A DNA stretch of 7,042 bases from Treponema sp. (GTDB lineage: Bacteria > Spirochaetota > Spirochaetia > Treponematales > Breznakiellaceae), in contig JAISOQ010000005.1 of the NCBI GenBank assembly GCA_031275515.1, forward strand, positions 1 to 7,042, given 5' to 3'. Numbering within the stretch: the stretch's first letter is position 1; every line of letters begins with the position of its first letter. Made by a program: the position numbers and the translations under genes. Shown here in pieces: positions 1-6,022 of this stretch. The notes under the pieces are model-generated. The model saw only the letters and a program-made list of their open reading frames with translations. It made no database searches and was not told where the DNA came from.

Positions 1-69
1 TGCTCACCTGCGCCCATGATGTACCGGTGCTTCCGCGTCGCGGAACAGGACGCCATGGTTAGAATTTAA
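1..69 (+). CDS. possible 3' end of a convergent gene
   Basis: The plus-strand frame starting at base 1 is open for 22 codons and ends with TAA at 67-69, reading ...M-M-Y-R-C-F-R-V-A-E-Q-D-A-M-V-R-I. It could be the C-terminus of a gene convergent with the atp operon. The stretch is too short for recognition. Another plus frame is also open to 62, and the minus strand has an ATG at 56-54 without a ribosome site, so neither strand nor frame is settled. An inverted repeat TTCCGC/GCGGAA (31-36, 40-45) lies within it. Confidence 0.2.
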   Translation, partial: CSPAPMMYRCFRVAEQDAMVRI

Positions 70-91
70 CGGGGCGCATCGGCCTGGCTAT

Positions 92-115
92 GGTTCGTTT
101 TTTACGTGGCGCAAC
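92..115 (+). repeat. degenerate intergenic repeat, copy A
   Basis: GGTTCG, a T-run, TACGTGGC (103-110) and GCAAC resemble 272-296, which has GGTTA, a T-rich run, the identical octamer TACGTGGC (282-289) and a GTAAC-like end. The match needs small gaps. It may reflect an old duplication or shared binding site. Copy A also forms CGTG/CACG (105-108, 115-118) followed by CCCTTTATTTTTTC, a weak terminator-like arrangement for plus-strand transcription. Confidence 0.3.
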
Positions 116-271
116 ACGGCCCCTTTATTTTTTCGTATATTTTTGTACGGATAAACATAGAGATCACGGGATTGGACGCCTGTCCCTGGAAGGGCAAAAA
201 AGACCGGGCCGCGTAACCCCATTGCACCGGCTTCTATTAAGATGAACGGCCTAATCCAGTACGCTAAAGCC

Positions 272-296
272 GGTTATTTTATACGTGGCCGGTAAC
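272..296 (+). repeat. degenerate intergenic repeat, copy B
   Basis: This is the partner of 92-115, sharing GGTT, a T-rich run and the exact octamer TACGTGGC. Its last bases (GGCCGGTAACCC) also resemble 207-219 (GGCCGCGTAACCC) with one extra base. The function is unknown. It ends five bases before the GTCAA of hairpin repeat copy 1. Confidence 0.3.
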
Positions 297-300
297 CCAA

Positions 301-331
301 GTCAAAGACCACCGGTATAGCCGGTGGTTTG
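301..331 (+). repeat. hairpin repeat, copy 1
   Basis: The sequence begins GTCAA and contains a perfect 7-bp stem, CCACCGG (309-315) with CCGGTGG (321-327), around the loop TATAG, followed by TTT. It matches copy 2 at 22 of 31 positions without gaps. The A311-T325 pair is replaced by C586-G600 in copy 2, so the pairing is kept although both bases differ. Confidence 0.7.
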
Positions 332-336
332 AGGAA

Positions 337-353
337 GCCCCCTTAAAAGGGGC
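337..353. repeat. third hairpin, next to copy 1
   Basis: GCCCC (337-341) can pair with GGGGC (349-353) around CTTAAAA; the inner CTT/AAA bases allow little extension. It lies six bases after the copy-1 hairpin repeat, at the edge of the AT-rich segment. There is no T-run on either side, so it is not a convincing terminator. Confidence 0.4.
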
Positions 354-453
354 AATCCATTTACAAATATTTCTCCTTCTCCAAAATGTTTTGATTGGTG
401 CTTTGCCCTACTCTTATTTCCTTAATCTTTTACTTCAATACTTTCATTACTTA

Positions 454-468
454 ATTGATCTGATCAAT
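454..468. repeat. perfect 15-bp palindrome, operator-like
   Basis: ATTGATC-T-GATCAAT is a perfect 7+1+7 inverted repeat. Its centre at 461 lies close to the midpoint (about 455) between the two hairpin repeats. Size and symmetry are those of a dimeric regulator site, but no start codon or promoter nearby identifies a target. The contained GATC sites would also be Dam targets if the host has that methylase. In AT-rich DNA a palindrome of this length is unlikely by chance but not impossible. Confidence 0.4.
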
Positions 469-575
469 ACAATTCCAGTTTCTTTACACGTCTTCGGCAT
501 CTATATTTTTTCGCTTCTTCTTAATCTCCTTGTTACCTTTCGTTATTTGGATCACGCACGGCACGGCATAGCCTT

Positions 576-606
576 GTCAAGTCTCCCCGGCATAGTCGGG
601 GGTTTA
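576..606 (+). repeat. hairpin repeat, copy 2
   Basis: This is a same-orientation relative of the hairpin at 301-331, 275 bp away. It starts with GTCAA, then a stem TCCCCGG (584-590) with TCGGGGG (596-602): five Watson-Crick pairs plus a G-T wobble at each end, around the loop CATAG, followed by TTT. It lies just beyond the candidate operon terminator. Transcribed from the minus strand it would form the same hairpin in the atp mRNA 3' end and could help protect it. Confidence 0.65.
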
Positions 607-623
607 CGTAAAATAATAATTAT

Positions 624-644
624 CCAGGCCCTGGCGCCCGCGCC
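624..644 (-). terminator. weak candidate terminator after atpC
   Basis: Sixteen bases past the atpC stop codon, the minus strand has two adjacent GC-rich inverted repeats: GGCGCGGGCGCC (stem GGCGC/GCGCC, positions 644-633) and CCAGGGCCTGG (634-624). They are followed by an AT-rich run, ATAATTATTATTTT. The loops are very short and the T-run is interrupted by As, so this is a poor textbook Rho-independent terminator. It is still the only hairpin plus T-rich tail directly behind the operon. Confidence 0.35.
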
Positions 645-659
645 GAAGAGCCGTCCCTC

Positions 660-1076
660 CTACTCCGCGCCCGCAGTCCCGCACATCTTGAGCCGGGTCT
701 CCGCCCGCTTGAGGATCGCCCTGGCGTTGTCGATCTCGAATTTGAACATTGCCGCCTCAAGCTGCTCCTTTGCCCGTTTCGCCGCAGCCTGGGCACGGTT
801 GCAGTCTATCTCCTCCGGCCATTCGGCGGCGTCTACCATCAGGACTGTGCGGAGGCCGGATACCTCCAGGATGCCCTCGGTGGTAAAAGCCTGTTTCCAC
901 TGACCTTCCTTGTTCTTGATTTTGAGTATCCCCGTCACCACCGGGGCGGTAAAAAAGGCGTGTTCCGCATAGACCCCTATTTCGCCGTCTGTCAGGGTAA
1001 CGATCAGGGCTTCTATCCTGTCGGCAAAAAAGAGGCGGTAGGGGGTATGTACTTCCAGGGTAAAGAGCTTTGCCAT
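660..1076 (-). CDS. atpC: F1 ATP synthase subunit epsilon
   Basis: Epsilon sits at the foot of gamma, couples it to the c-ring and can inhibit ATP hydrolysis through its C-terminal helices. The 138 residues comprise the N-terminal beta-sandwich (about 1-85, with D-G-E-I-G-V-Y-A-E-H-A near 30-40) and a two-helix C-terminal domain (about 88-132). The domain opens with I90-D91-C-N-R94-A95, matching the I(L)DxxRA motif of ATP-binding epsilon proteins, and R124 and R128 match the spacing of the PS3 arginines R122 and R126. It is the last gene of the operon. There is no good ribosome site before the ATG: the nearest AAGG is some 15 bases upstream inside atpD. With a TAA-GCT-ATG junction, it is probably translated by re-initiation after atpD. 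Confidence 0.96.
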   Translation of the reverse strand: MAKLFTLEVHTPYRLFFADRIEALIVTLTDGEIGVYAEHAFFTAPVVTGILKIKNKEGQWKQAFTTEGILEVSGLRTVLMVDAAEWPEEIDCNRAQAAAKRAKEQLEAAMFKFEIDNARAILKRAETRLKMCGTAGAE

Positions 1077-1079
1077 AGC

Positions 1080-2480
1080 TTATGTCTTTGCCTTTTCCTG
1101 CACTTCGTCTATGCCGCCGGCCATGTAGAAAGCCTGTTCGGGAATATGGTCCACTTCGCCGTCCAGGATCATCTTGAAGCCCCGGATAGTCTCCTCGACC
1201 GGCACATACCGGCCTTCCATGTTGCTGAACCGGGAAGCCACAAAGAAGGGCTGGCTGAAAAATCTCTGTATCTTCCGCGCCCGGTTCACCAGAAGCTTGT
1301 CTTCCGCCGATAGTTCGTCCATGCCCAGGATGGCGATGATGTCCTGTAGTTCCTTGTACCGCTGGAGGGTCTGCTGGACCTGCCGGGCGATGCGGTAGTG
1401 TTCCTCCCCTACCACTGCGGGATCAAGAATACGGGAGGTTGAAGCCAGGGGGTCTACAGAGGGGTAGATGCCCAGTTCCACGATCTTCCGGGAGAGGACC
1501 GTCGTGGCGTCCAGATGGGCGAAGGTAGTGGCCGGCGCGGGATCGGTGATGTCGTCCGCGGGAACGTAGACCGCCTGGACGCTGGTAATGGACCCCTTGG
1601 AAGTGCTGGCGATACGCTCCTGGAGGACCCCCATCTCACTGGCCAGGGTGGGCTGGTACCCCACGGCGCTGGGAATACGGCCCAAAAGAGCGGAAACTTC
1701 GGAACCCGCCTGGATAAAGCGGAATATGTTGTCGATAAAAAGAAGTACGTCCTGGCCGCCTTCGTCCCGAAAATGCTCCGCCATGGTAAGCCCCGCCAGG
1801 GCAACCCGCATACGGGCGCCGGGAGGTTCGTTCATCTGGCCAAAGACCAGGGCGGTCTTTTCCACTACCCCGGAATCGTTCATGTCCTGCCAGAGATCGG
1901 CCCCTTCCCGGGACCGCTCCCCTACCCCGGCAAACACCGAATACCCCGAATGTTCCGTGGCAATGTTCCGGATAAGTTCCATGATGAGTACCGTCTTTCC
2001 GACTCCCGCGCCGCCGAAAAGACCTATCTTCCCGCCTTTGGCGTAGGGCGCGATAAGGTCTATGACCTTGATGCCCGTCTCAAACACCTCGGTAGCGGGG
2101 CGCAGTTCCTCAAAGCTGGGGGCGCTCCGGTGTATGGAAGCGTAAGCAACCTTAGCCGCGGCGTCTCCGGGAAACGCTCCCCGGTCATCAATAGGCTGGC
2201 CTATAACGTTGAACATACGTCCCAGTACGGCCTCCCCAACAGGCGCCCGGATAGGACCCTCGGTATCCGCCGCCTCAAGGCCCCGGGACAGGCCCTCGGT
2301 GGCCGTCATGGCAACGCAGCGTACCCGGTTGTCCCCTATATGCTGCAAGACCTCCAGGATCACGATCCGGTCCCCGTTTTTTACTTCCAGGGCATTGAGG
2401 ATACCCGGAACCTGATGTTCTTCAAACCGCACATCCACCACAGGACCGGTTATCTGGGTGATAATTCCTTTATTCGCCAT
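1080..2480 (-). CDS. atpD: F1 ATP synthase subunit beta (catalytic)
   Basis: Beta carries the three catalytic sites that make ATP from ADP and phosphate. The 466-residue protein is full length and well conserved. In order it shows the N-terminal barrel (about 1-80), Walker A G-G-A-G-V-G-K-T at 156-163 with catalytic K162, G-V-G-E-R at 185-189 with the general base E188, Walker B ending in D250, the A-L-L-G-R-I-P-S-A-V-G-Y-Q-P-T-L block at 264-279, the adenine-stacking Y339, the family signature P-S-V-D-P-L-A-S-T-S at 340-349, and the D-E-L-S-A-E-D lever (388-394) that contacts gamma and epsilon (E. coli DELSEED with one Glu replaced by Ala). AGAGG lies six bases before the ATG. The TAA stop is only 3 bp from atpC. 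Confidence 0.98.
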   Translation of the reverse strand: MANKGIITQITGPVVDVRFEEHQVPGILNALEVKNGDRIVILEVLQHIGDNRVRCVAMTATEGLSRGLEAADTEGPIRAPVGEAVLGRMFNVIGQPIDDRGAFPGDAAAKVAYASIHRSAPSFEELRPATEVFETGIKVIDLIAPYAKGGKIGLFGGAGVGKTVLIMELIRNIATEHSGYSVFAGVGERSREGADLWQDMNDSGVVEKTALVFGQMNEPPGARMRVALAGLTMAEHFRDEGGQDVLLFIDNIFRFIQAGSEVSALLGRIPSAVGYQPTLASEMGVLQERIASTSKGSITSVQAVYVPADDITDPAPATTFAHLDATTVLSRKIVELGIYPSVDPLASTSRILDPAVVGEEHYRIARQVQQTLQRYKELQDIIAILGMDELSAEDKLLVNRARKIQRFFSQPFFVASRFSNMEGRYVPVEETIRGFKMILDGEVDHIPEQAFYMAGGIDEVQEKAKT

Positions 2481-2533
2481 TGAATACCTCTACCTTTCTT
2501 CCTCTCAACTTCTCGTGGACGAAACCCTTCCCG
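2481..2533 (-). promoter_or_regulatory. purine-rich atpG-atpD spacer with atpD ribosome site
   Basis: This 53-bp gap is the longest inside the operon. On the transcribed strand it is strongly purine-rich, contains GAGAGGAAG and AAAGG tracts, and ends with AGAGG six bases before the atpD ATG, the likely ribosome binding site. Several nearby purine tracts could act as secondary or standby ribosome sites. I see no stem-loop and no convincing -35/-10 pair. The regulatory role beyond the binding site is inference. Confidence 0.4.
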
Positions 2534-3421
2534 CTAATCGTTCAACGCCGCGGAGCCGGAAATAATCTCCGTCATTTCCTGGGTAATCCCCGCTTGTCTG
2601 GCCCGGTTGTAGTTAAGCCGGAGGGTTGCCAGCATTTCTTCCGCATTCCTGGAGGACTCCTCCATAGCGGTCATCCGGGAGCTCTGTTCGCTGACATAGG
2701 CTTCCACCATACTCCCGTAGATGATGCCTTTGACATACAGGGGAACCAGGGCGTCAAAAACCTGCTCCCTGGAAGGGATGTACTCGAACTGAAGCGCCAC
2801 CCGCTCCCGGCTGTCAAACTGGGCCAGTTCCGCCTTCATCGTGACCGCGTCCAGGGGCAGAATATGCCGCTCCGTAGGCTGATGTTTGACGGCGCCGTAC
2901 ATGCGGGTGTAGACCAGGTGAATCTCGTCAAACATGCCCCACTGGTACTGGGAAATGACATAATCGGCAATCTGCTTGGCATCATCCACCTCGGGCAGCC
3001 GGGAGCGGAAGGAAAAATTCTCCAGAATCAAATAAGGAGAATGAATGAAGTACCGGTACCCCATAGAGCCGATCAGGATGAGCAGGGGATTTTCAAGGCG
3101 GGAACAGAGTTCCATGACCCGGCGGCAGATATTGGCGTTGTAGCCCCCGGCCAGGCCCTTGTCGCTGGTAACCGCCAGCACCGCGCTGTGACGAACGCCG
3201 CCCCGGTTGGTCCGGGTCAGGAATTCGCTCCGGGGATGTCCGGCTGCGGCAAGGATGTCGTACATGGACTTCTGTATCCTGGTAAAAAAAGGCTCCGTAT
3301 CCTCCAGAACCCGCCGCCCTTTCCGCAGTTTAGCCGTAGAGATAAGGTTCATCGCCTTGGTAACCTGCAAGGTCTGCTGTATGGCCCGCATCCTGAAGCG
3401 TACATCCCGTAAGTTCGCCAT
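2534..3421 (-). CDS. atpG: F1 ATP synthase subunit gamma (central stalk)
   Basis: Gamma is the rotating shaft inside alpha3beta3 that transmits c-ring rotation to the catalytic sites. The 295-residue protein shows the N-terminal helix with I-Q-Q-T-L-Q-V-T-K-A-M (14-24), the central Rossmann-like domain beginning near V-T-S-D-K-G-L-A-G-G-Y-N (84-95), and the C-terminal helix with the family signature I-T-Q-E-M-T-E-I-I-S-G-S (279-290). In that signature most relatives have G-A where this has G-S, a mild deviation. I see no insertion of the kind that gives redox control in chloroplast gamma. The ATG is preceded by a G-rich purine run, GGGGGGGAGC, that also contains the last base of the atpA stop. 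A 53-bp gap follows before atpD. Confidence 0.96.
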   Translation of the reverse strand: MANLRDVRFRMRAIQQTLQVTKAMNLISTAKLRKGRRVLEDTEPFFTRIQKSMYDILAAAGHPRSEFLTRTNRGGVRHSAVLAVTSDKGLAGGYNANICRRVMELCSRLENPLLILIGSMGYRYFIHSPYLILENFSFRSRLPEVDDAKQIADYVISQYQWGMFDEIHLVYTRMYGAVKHQPTERHILPLDAVTMKAELAQFDSRERVALQFEYIPSREQVFDALVPLYVKGIIYGSMVEAYVSEQSSRMTAMEESSRNAEEMLATLRLNYNRARQAGITQEMTEIISGSAALND

Positions 3422-3430
3422 GCTCCCCCC

Positions 3431-4936
3431 CTAACGCGTATAGGATCGTTTGAATTCTTCCACGGCCCTCGAAAGTTCCTGCTCCTGCTCCGGGGTAAGT
3501 TCCCCGGTCTTCCCTATGGCCTCAAGAAGTTCCCTGCGGCCCGTATGAAGGCGTTTCGTAAATTCCCCGATAAAGGCGGTAACCTTATCGGCGGGAACAT
3601 CCATCAGGTGGCCGTTGACGGCAACATAGAGGATGGCCGCCTGTTCCTCCATAGCCCAGGGCATAAACTGGGGCTGCTTGAGGGCCTCCATAAGCCGCTT
3701 CCCCTGGGCCAGCTTGTCTTGGGTGGCCTTGTCCAGATCGCTGCCGAACTGGGCAAAGGCGGCCATTTCCCGGTACTGGGCCAGGTCCAGCCGCAGCCGG
3801 CCCGAAACTTTGCGCACCGCCTTGGACTGGGCCGTGCCGCCCACCCGGCTCACCGAAAGCCCCACGTCTATGGCCGGACGGAACCCCGAATTGAAAAGTT
3901 CCGAATCCAGGAACACCTGGCCGTCGGTAATGGAGATGACGTTGGTAGGAATGTAGGAAGAAATATCCCCGCCCTGGGTCTCCACGATGGGAAGGGCGGT
4001 GATGGAACCCCCGCCTTTTTCGGCGGAAAGCTTGGCGGCCCGTTCCAAAAGCCGGGAATGAAGGTAGAACACGTCTCCGGGAAAGGCTTCCCGGCCCGGC
4101 GGCCTCCTGAGGAGCAGCGAGATGGCCCTGTAGGCGACGGCGTGTTTGGAAAGATCGTCGTAGACTATCAGAACGTCCTTTCCCCGGCGCATGAAGTACT
4201 CCGCCATAGCGCAGGCCGAATAGGGGGCCAGGTACTGGAGGGCTGCGGAATCCGAGGCGGAAGCCAAAACCACAAAAGTGTAGTCCATCGCGCCGAAACG
4301 TTCCATGTTCTTAATGATCGCCGCCACGGAAGACGCCTTTTGGCCTATGGCGCAGTACACGCAACAGACCCCCTTCCCCTTCTGGTTGATGATGGCGTCC
4401 ACCGCCAGGGCGGTCTTGCCGGTTTGCCGGTCCCCTATGATGAGTTCCCGCTGGCCCCGGCCTATGGGGATCATGGCGTCCACTGCAAGGGCGCCGGTCT
4501 GCAAGGGCTGGTTCACACTGCCCCGGTCTATGACCGGCGGCGCGGGGGATTCTACGGGAAGGTACTCTTCCGTTTCCAGGGGGCCTTTCCCGTCTATAGG
4601 CTCTCCCAGGGGGTTCACCACCCGGCCCAACAGGGACTCCCCGGCGGGTGCCGAAACCACCCTGCCGGTTCCCCGGGCTTCTTCCCCGTCCCTCACCAGG
4701 GATTCCCCGCTCAGGAGTACGCAACCCACGCTGTCTTCTTCCAGATTCAGGACTATCCCCACAGCCCCGGAAGCAAACTCCACCAGTTCCCCGTATACCG
4801 CCCGGTCCAGGCCGTAGACAGTAGCCACCGAGTCCCCCACCTGGGTGACAAACCCGATGGAGCCGGAAGAGGGCTTTCCCTCCCAGTTTTCTATCTGTTC
4901 CTGCAAGACCTTGGCCAGGTCCGTAAAATTCGTCAT
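3431..4936 (-). CDS. atpA: F1 ATP synthase subunit alpha
   Basis: Alpha alternates with beta in the F1 hexamer. It binds nucleotide without catalysing turnover and contributes the arginine finger to the beta site. The 501-residue length is normal. Visible features are the N-terminal beta-barrel domain (about 25-95), Walker A G-D-R-Q-T-G-K-T at 168-175, the A-I-G-Q-K segment at 196-200, Walker B ending in D260-D261, the alpha/beta family signature P-A-I-D-V-G-L-S-V-S at 354-363, and the arginine finger R364 in S-R-V-G-G-T-A-Q. The C-terminal helical domain occupies about 380-501. The first about 20 residues are the expected contact for delta. A strong GGAGG six bases upstream, inside the end of atpH, supports the start. 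The TAG stop is 9 bp before atpG. Confidence 0.98.
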   Translation of the reverse strand: MTNFTDLAKVLQEQIENWEGKPSSGSIGFVTQVGDSVATVYGLDRAVYGELVEFASGAVGIVLNLEEDSVGCVLLSGESLVRDGEEARGTGRVVSAPAGESLLGRVVNPLGEPIDGKGPLETEEYLPVESPAPPVIDRGSVNQPLQTGALAVDAMIPIGRGQRELIIGDRQTGKTALAVDAIINQKGKGVCCVYCAIGQKASSVAAIIKNMERFGAMDYTFVVLASASDSAALQYLAPYSACAMAEYFMRRGKDVLIVYDDLSKHAVAYRAISLLLRRPPGREAFPGDVFYLHSRLLERAAKLSAEKGGGSITALPIVETQGGDISSYIPTNVISITDGQVFLDSELFNSGFRPAIDVGLSVSRVGGTAQSKAVRKVSGRLRLDLAQYREMAAFAQFGSDLDKATQDKLAQGKRLMEALKQPQFMPWAMEEQAAILYVAVNGHLMDVPADKVTAFIGEFTKRLHTGRRELLEAIGKTGELTPEQEQELSRAVEEFKRSYTR

Positions 4937-5502
4937 GAAAAACCTCCATCGGAAGCGCCCGTTCCGGACGCGGCCTCCAGTGCCCGGGCCATGTTTTGTA
5001 TTTTCCCCCGCAGGCTGGCGTCCCAGACATCACTGCCGATTATGAGCCGGTACCCTCCCAGAAGTTCCGTCCGTATACGGATTTCCACCTCAACTTCGGA
5101 AGCGGCTGTTTTTGCCCGCACTGCGGCTTTCAGGTCCGGCTCAAAGGCCGGATCCGGCGGGCCGGCGGCTTCCACCGTCACCTTGAGGACGCCCTTTTTG
5201 CGGCCCAGAAGGTTTTCGACTTCCGCAGCGATCCTGCCGCCCTGCCGGAAGCCGCCTTTTTTTACCAGCAGCAGGATGAAGCGGATCGCCCGTTCAAGCC
5301 CCGGAGGAATTGGGGAAACGCCGGCTGAACCTGCGGCCCGGCGCATCATCCGCTCCATCTGACAGGCCGCGTAATCCCCTGCAACCGGCGCGGGAAGGCG
5401 GCTTAGAGAGGCAAGGAGGGCTTTGAGGGCGGCAAGGCCGCTTTCGGCGTCCTCCCCGCAGGCGGCGATAAACGCCTGAGCCCAGCGATCCGGGTGAAAC
5501 AT
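4933..5502 (-). CDS. atpH: F1Fo ATP synthase subunit delta (OSCP-type stalk cap)
   Basis: Delta sits on top of F1 and links the b dimer to the N-termini of the alpha subunits. At 189 residues it is slightly longer than the usual 175-180. Sequence conservation in this family is low. The recognisable parts are the N-terminal R-W-A-Q-A-F (residues 6-11, where relatives have Y-A-x-A-L) and the C-terminal block around L-L-G-G-Y-R-L-I-I-G-S (147-157) followed by V-W-D-A-S-L, the typical G-G-hydrophobic-I-G-D...D-x-S region. The protein is rich in Ala and Gly, with a flexible tail after about 176. Its place between atpF and atpA confirms the call. AAGGA lies seven bases before the ATG, and the end overlaps atpA by four bases (ATGA), which suggests translational coupling. 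Confidence 0.92.
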   Translation of the reverse strand: MFHPDRWAQAFIAACGEDAESGLAALKALLASLSRLPAPVAGDYAACQMERMMRRAAGSAGVSPIPPGLERAIRFILLLVKKGGFRQGGRIAAEVENLLGRKKGVLKVTVEAAGPPDPAFEPDLKAAVRAKTAASEVEVEIRIRTELLGGYRLIIGSDVWDASLRGKIQNMARALEAASGTGASDGGFS

Positions 5503-6014
5503 CAGGGGTTCCTTAGTTCCCTAGAGCCATGTTCCAGAGAACCATATTCTTTGAGGAGCAGGGCGGCCTGACGCCGGGTATCCTCCCCGGAGACTTCCCG
5601 CCCCAAAAGCCGGCTTGATGCCGCGATGACCAAGGCGGCGGCTTCGGCGCGGAAGGCGGACATGGCCGCTTTTCGTTCCGTTTCAAGCAGGGATCTCCCC
5701 GCGGCGAGAATGCGTCCGGCTTCGGCTTTGCCGGAACGGATTATCTCCGCCGCCTCTTTTTCCGCCGCCTCCCGGGCGCTCCGGATAAGAGCGTCCGCCT
5801 CGGCTTCGGCCTTTTTAAGCTGCTCCGCATATTGGGACGCCAGGGCTTTCGCCTGATTTTTATCCTTTTCCGCCTGTTCTATGTCGTTCTGAATCTTCTT
5901 TGACCGCTCTTCCATGAATTTGGTCACCGGTTTAAAGAGAACGGCCCGGAGGATAAAGAACAAAATCCCTATATTGATGAGGGTGAAGAAAAAGGTAATC
6001 GAAAAATCAAGCAT
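5502..6014 (-). CDS. atpF: F1Fo ATP synthase subunit b (peripheral stalk)
   Basis: Subunit b anchors the peripheral stalk in the membrane and holds alpha3beta3 against rotation. The 170-residue protein has one N-terminal transmembrane segment (about residues 5-27), then the family-typical L-F-K-P-V at 26-30. A long charged, Ala/Glu/Lys-rich segment of about 35-140 is expected to form the right-handed coiled coil, and the C-terminal part meets delta. Only one b-type gene is present, so the stalk is presumably a b2 homodimer and not the b/b' pair of phototrophs. The TAAGG that includes the atpE stop codon, six bases before the ATG, likely serves as the ribosome site. The TGA stop overlaps the atpH ATG by one base (TGATG). 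Confidence 0.95.
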   Translation of the reverse strand: MLDFSITFFFTLINIGILFFILRAVLFKPVTKFMEERSKKIQNDIEQAEKDKNQAKALASQYAEQLKKAEAEADALIRSAREAAEKEAAEIIRSGKAEAGRILAAGRSLLETERKAAMSAFRAEAAALVIAASSRLLGREVSGEDTRRQAALLLKEYGSLEHGSRELRNP

Positions 6015-6022
6015 AAAGGGCC

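Larger units (their letters stand above)
301..606. mobile_element. possible non-autonomous or decayed IS200/IS605-like element
   Basis: An AT-rich segment is bounded by two hairpins in the same (direct) orientation, at 301-331 and 576-606. IS200/IS605 elements, moved by single-strand HUH (Y1) transposases, characteristically have subterminal hairpins and no terminal inverted repeats. The different base composition of the interior fits foreign origin. On the minus strand both hairpins are followed by TTGAC, which resembles the short cleavage motifs of this family (from memory, ISDra2 uses TTGAT/TTGAC). No transposase can be read: the minus strand is Lys/Glu-rich with many stops and shows no H-U-H or catalytic Tyr motif. 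It could instead be two REP-like sequences with an unrelated spacer. The exact element ends cannot be set from one copy. Confidence 0.35.
1..659. other. non-coding tail beyond the ATP synthase operon
   Basis: No convincing gene is visible in this stretch. All three minus-strand frames across 331-580 are broken by stops. A frame opening at a plus-strand TTG at 391 runs on into sequence antisense to atpC; it has no ribosome site and its second half is plainly a shadow. Base composition is uneven: 361-540 is 31% G+C, whereas 1-60, 201-330 and 580-659 are GC-rich. The stretch contains two related hairpin repeats, a third hairpin, a central 15-bp palindrome and a separate degenerate repeat pair at 92-115 and 272-296, described in their own entries. 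This pattern suits an intergenic region that has taken in mobile or repeated sequence. Confidence 0.7.

Noticed and set aside
109..162. A small minus-strand frame of 18 codons starting M-F-I-R-T-K
   Set aside because: It resembles the start of some transposases only loosely, stops after 18 codons and has no ribosome site before the ATG.
181..200. CCCTGGAAGGGCAAAAAA as a Rho-independent terminator
   Set aside because: The stem is only three to four pairs. For plus-strand transcription the tail is A-rich, and on the minus strand the T-run comes before the stem.
331..580. A decayed IS200 TnpA gene on the minus strand
   Set aside because: I read all three frames. Each has several stops, and none shows the His-hydrophobic-His motif or catalytic tyrosine context, so a transposase remnant cannot be supported from sequence alone.
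301..606. A two-unit CRISPR array
   Set aside because: The repeats are only 71% identical and the spacing is about 244 bp, far beyond CRISPR spacers.
391..903. A 170-codon plus-strand frame with a hydrophobic N-terminal half, possibly a small membrane protein
   Set aside because: It begins on TTG without a ribosome site. Its hydrophobic start is just the pyrimidine-rich strand of the AT-rich segment, and its second half is antisense to atpC.
1515..2483. A 322-codon plus-strand frame antisense to atpD
   Set aside because: It is a shadow of a gene whose own product has every catalytic motif. The antisense protein has no family features and no ribosome site.
2480..3412. A 310-codon plus-strand frame antisense to atpG
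   Set aside because: It is opposite the complete gamma subunit gene and its composition is typical of an antisense shadow.
3545..5362. A 605-codon open frame on the plus strand, antisense to atpA and atpH
   Set aside because: It lies wholly opposite well-conserved ATP synthase genes. The translation is Gly/Pro/His-rich without a recognisable domain. Long antisense frames are expected opposite GC-biased codons that avoid TAG/TAA complements.
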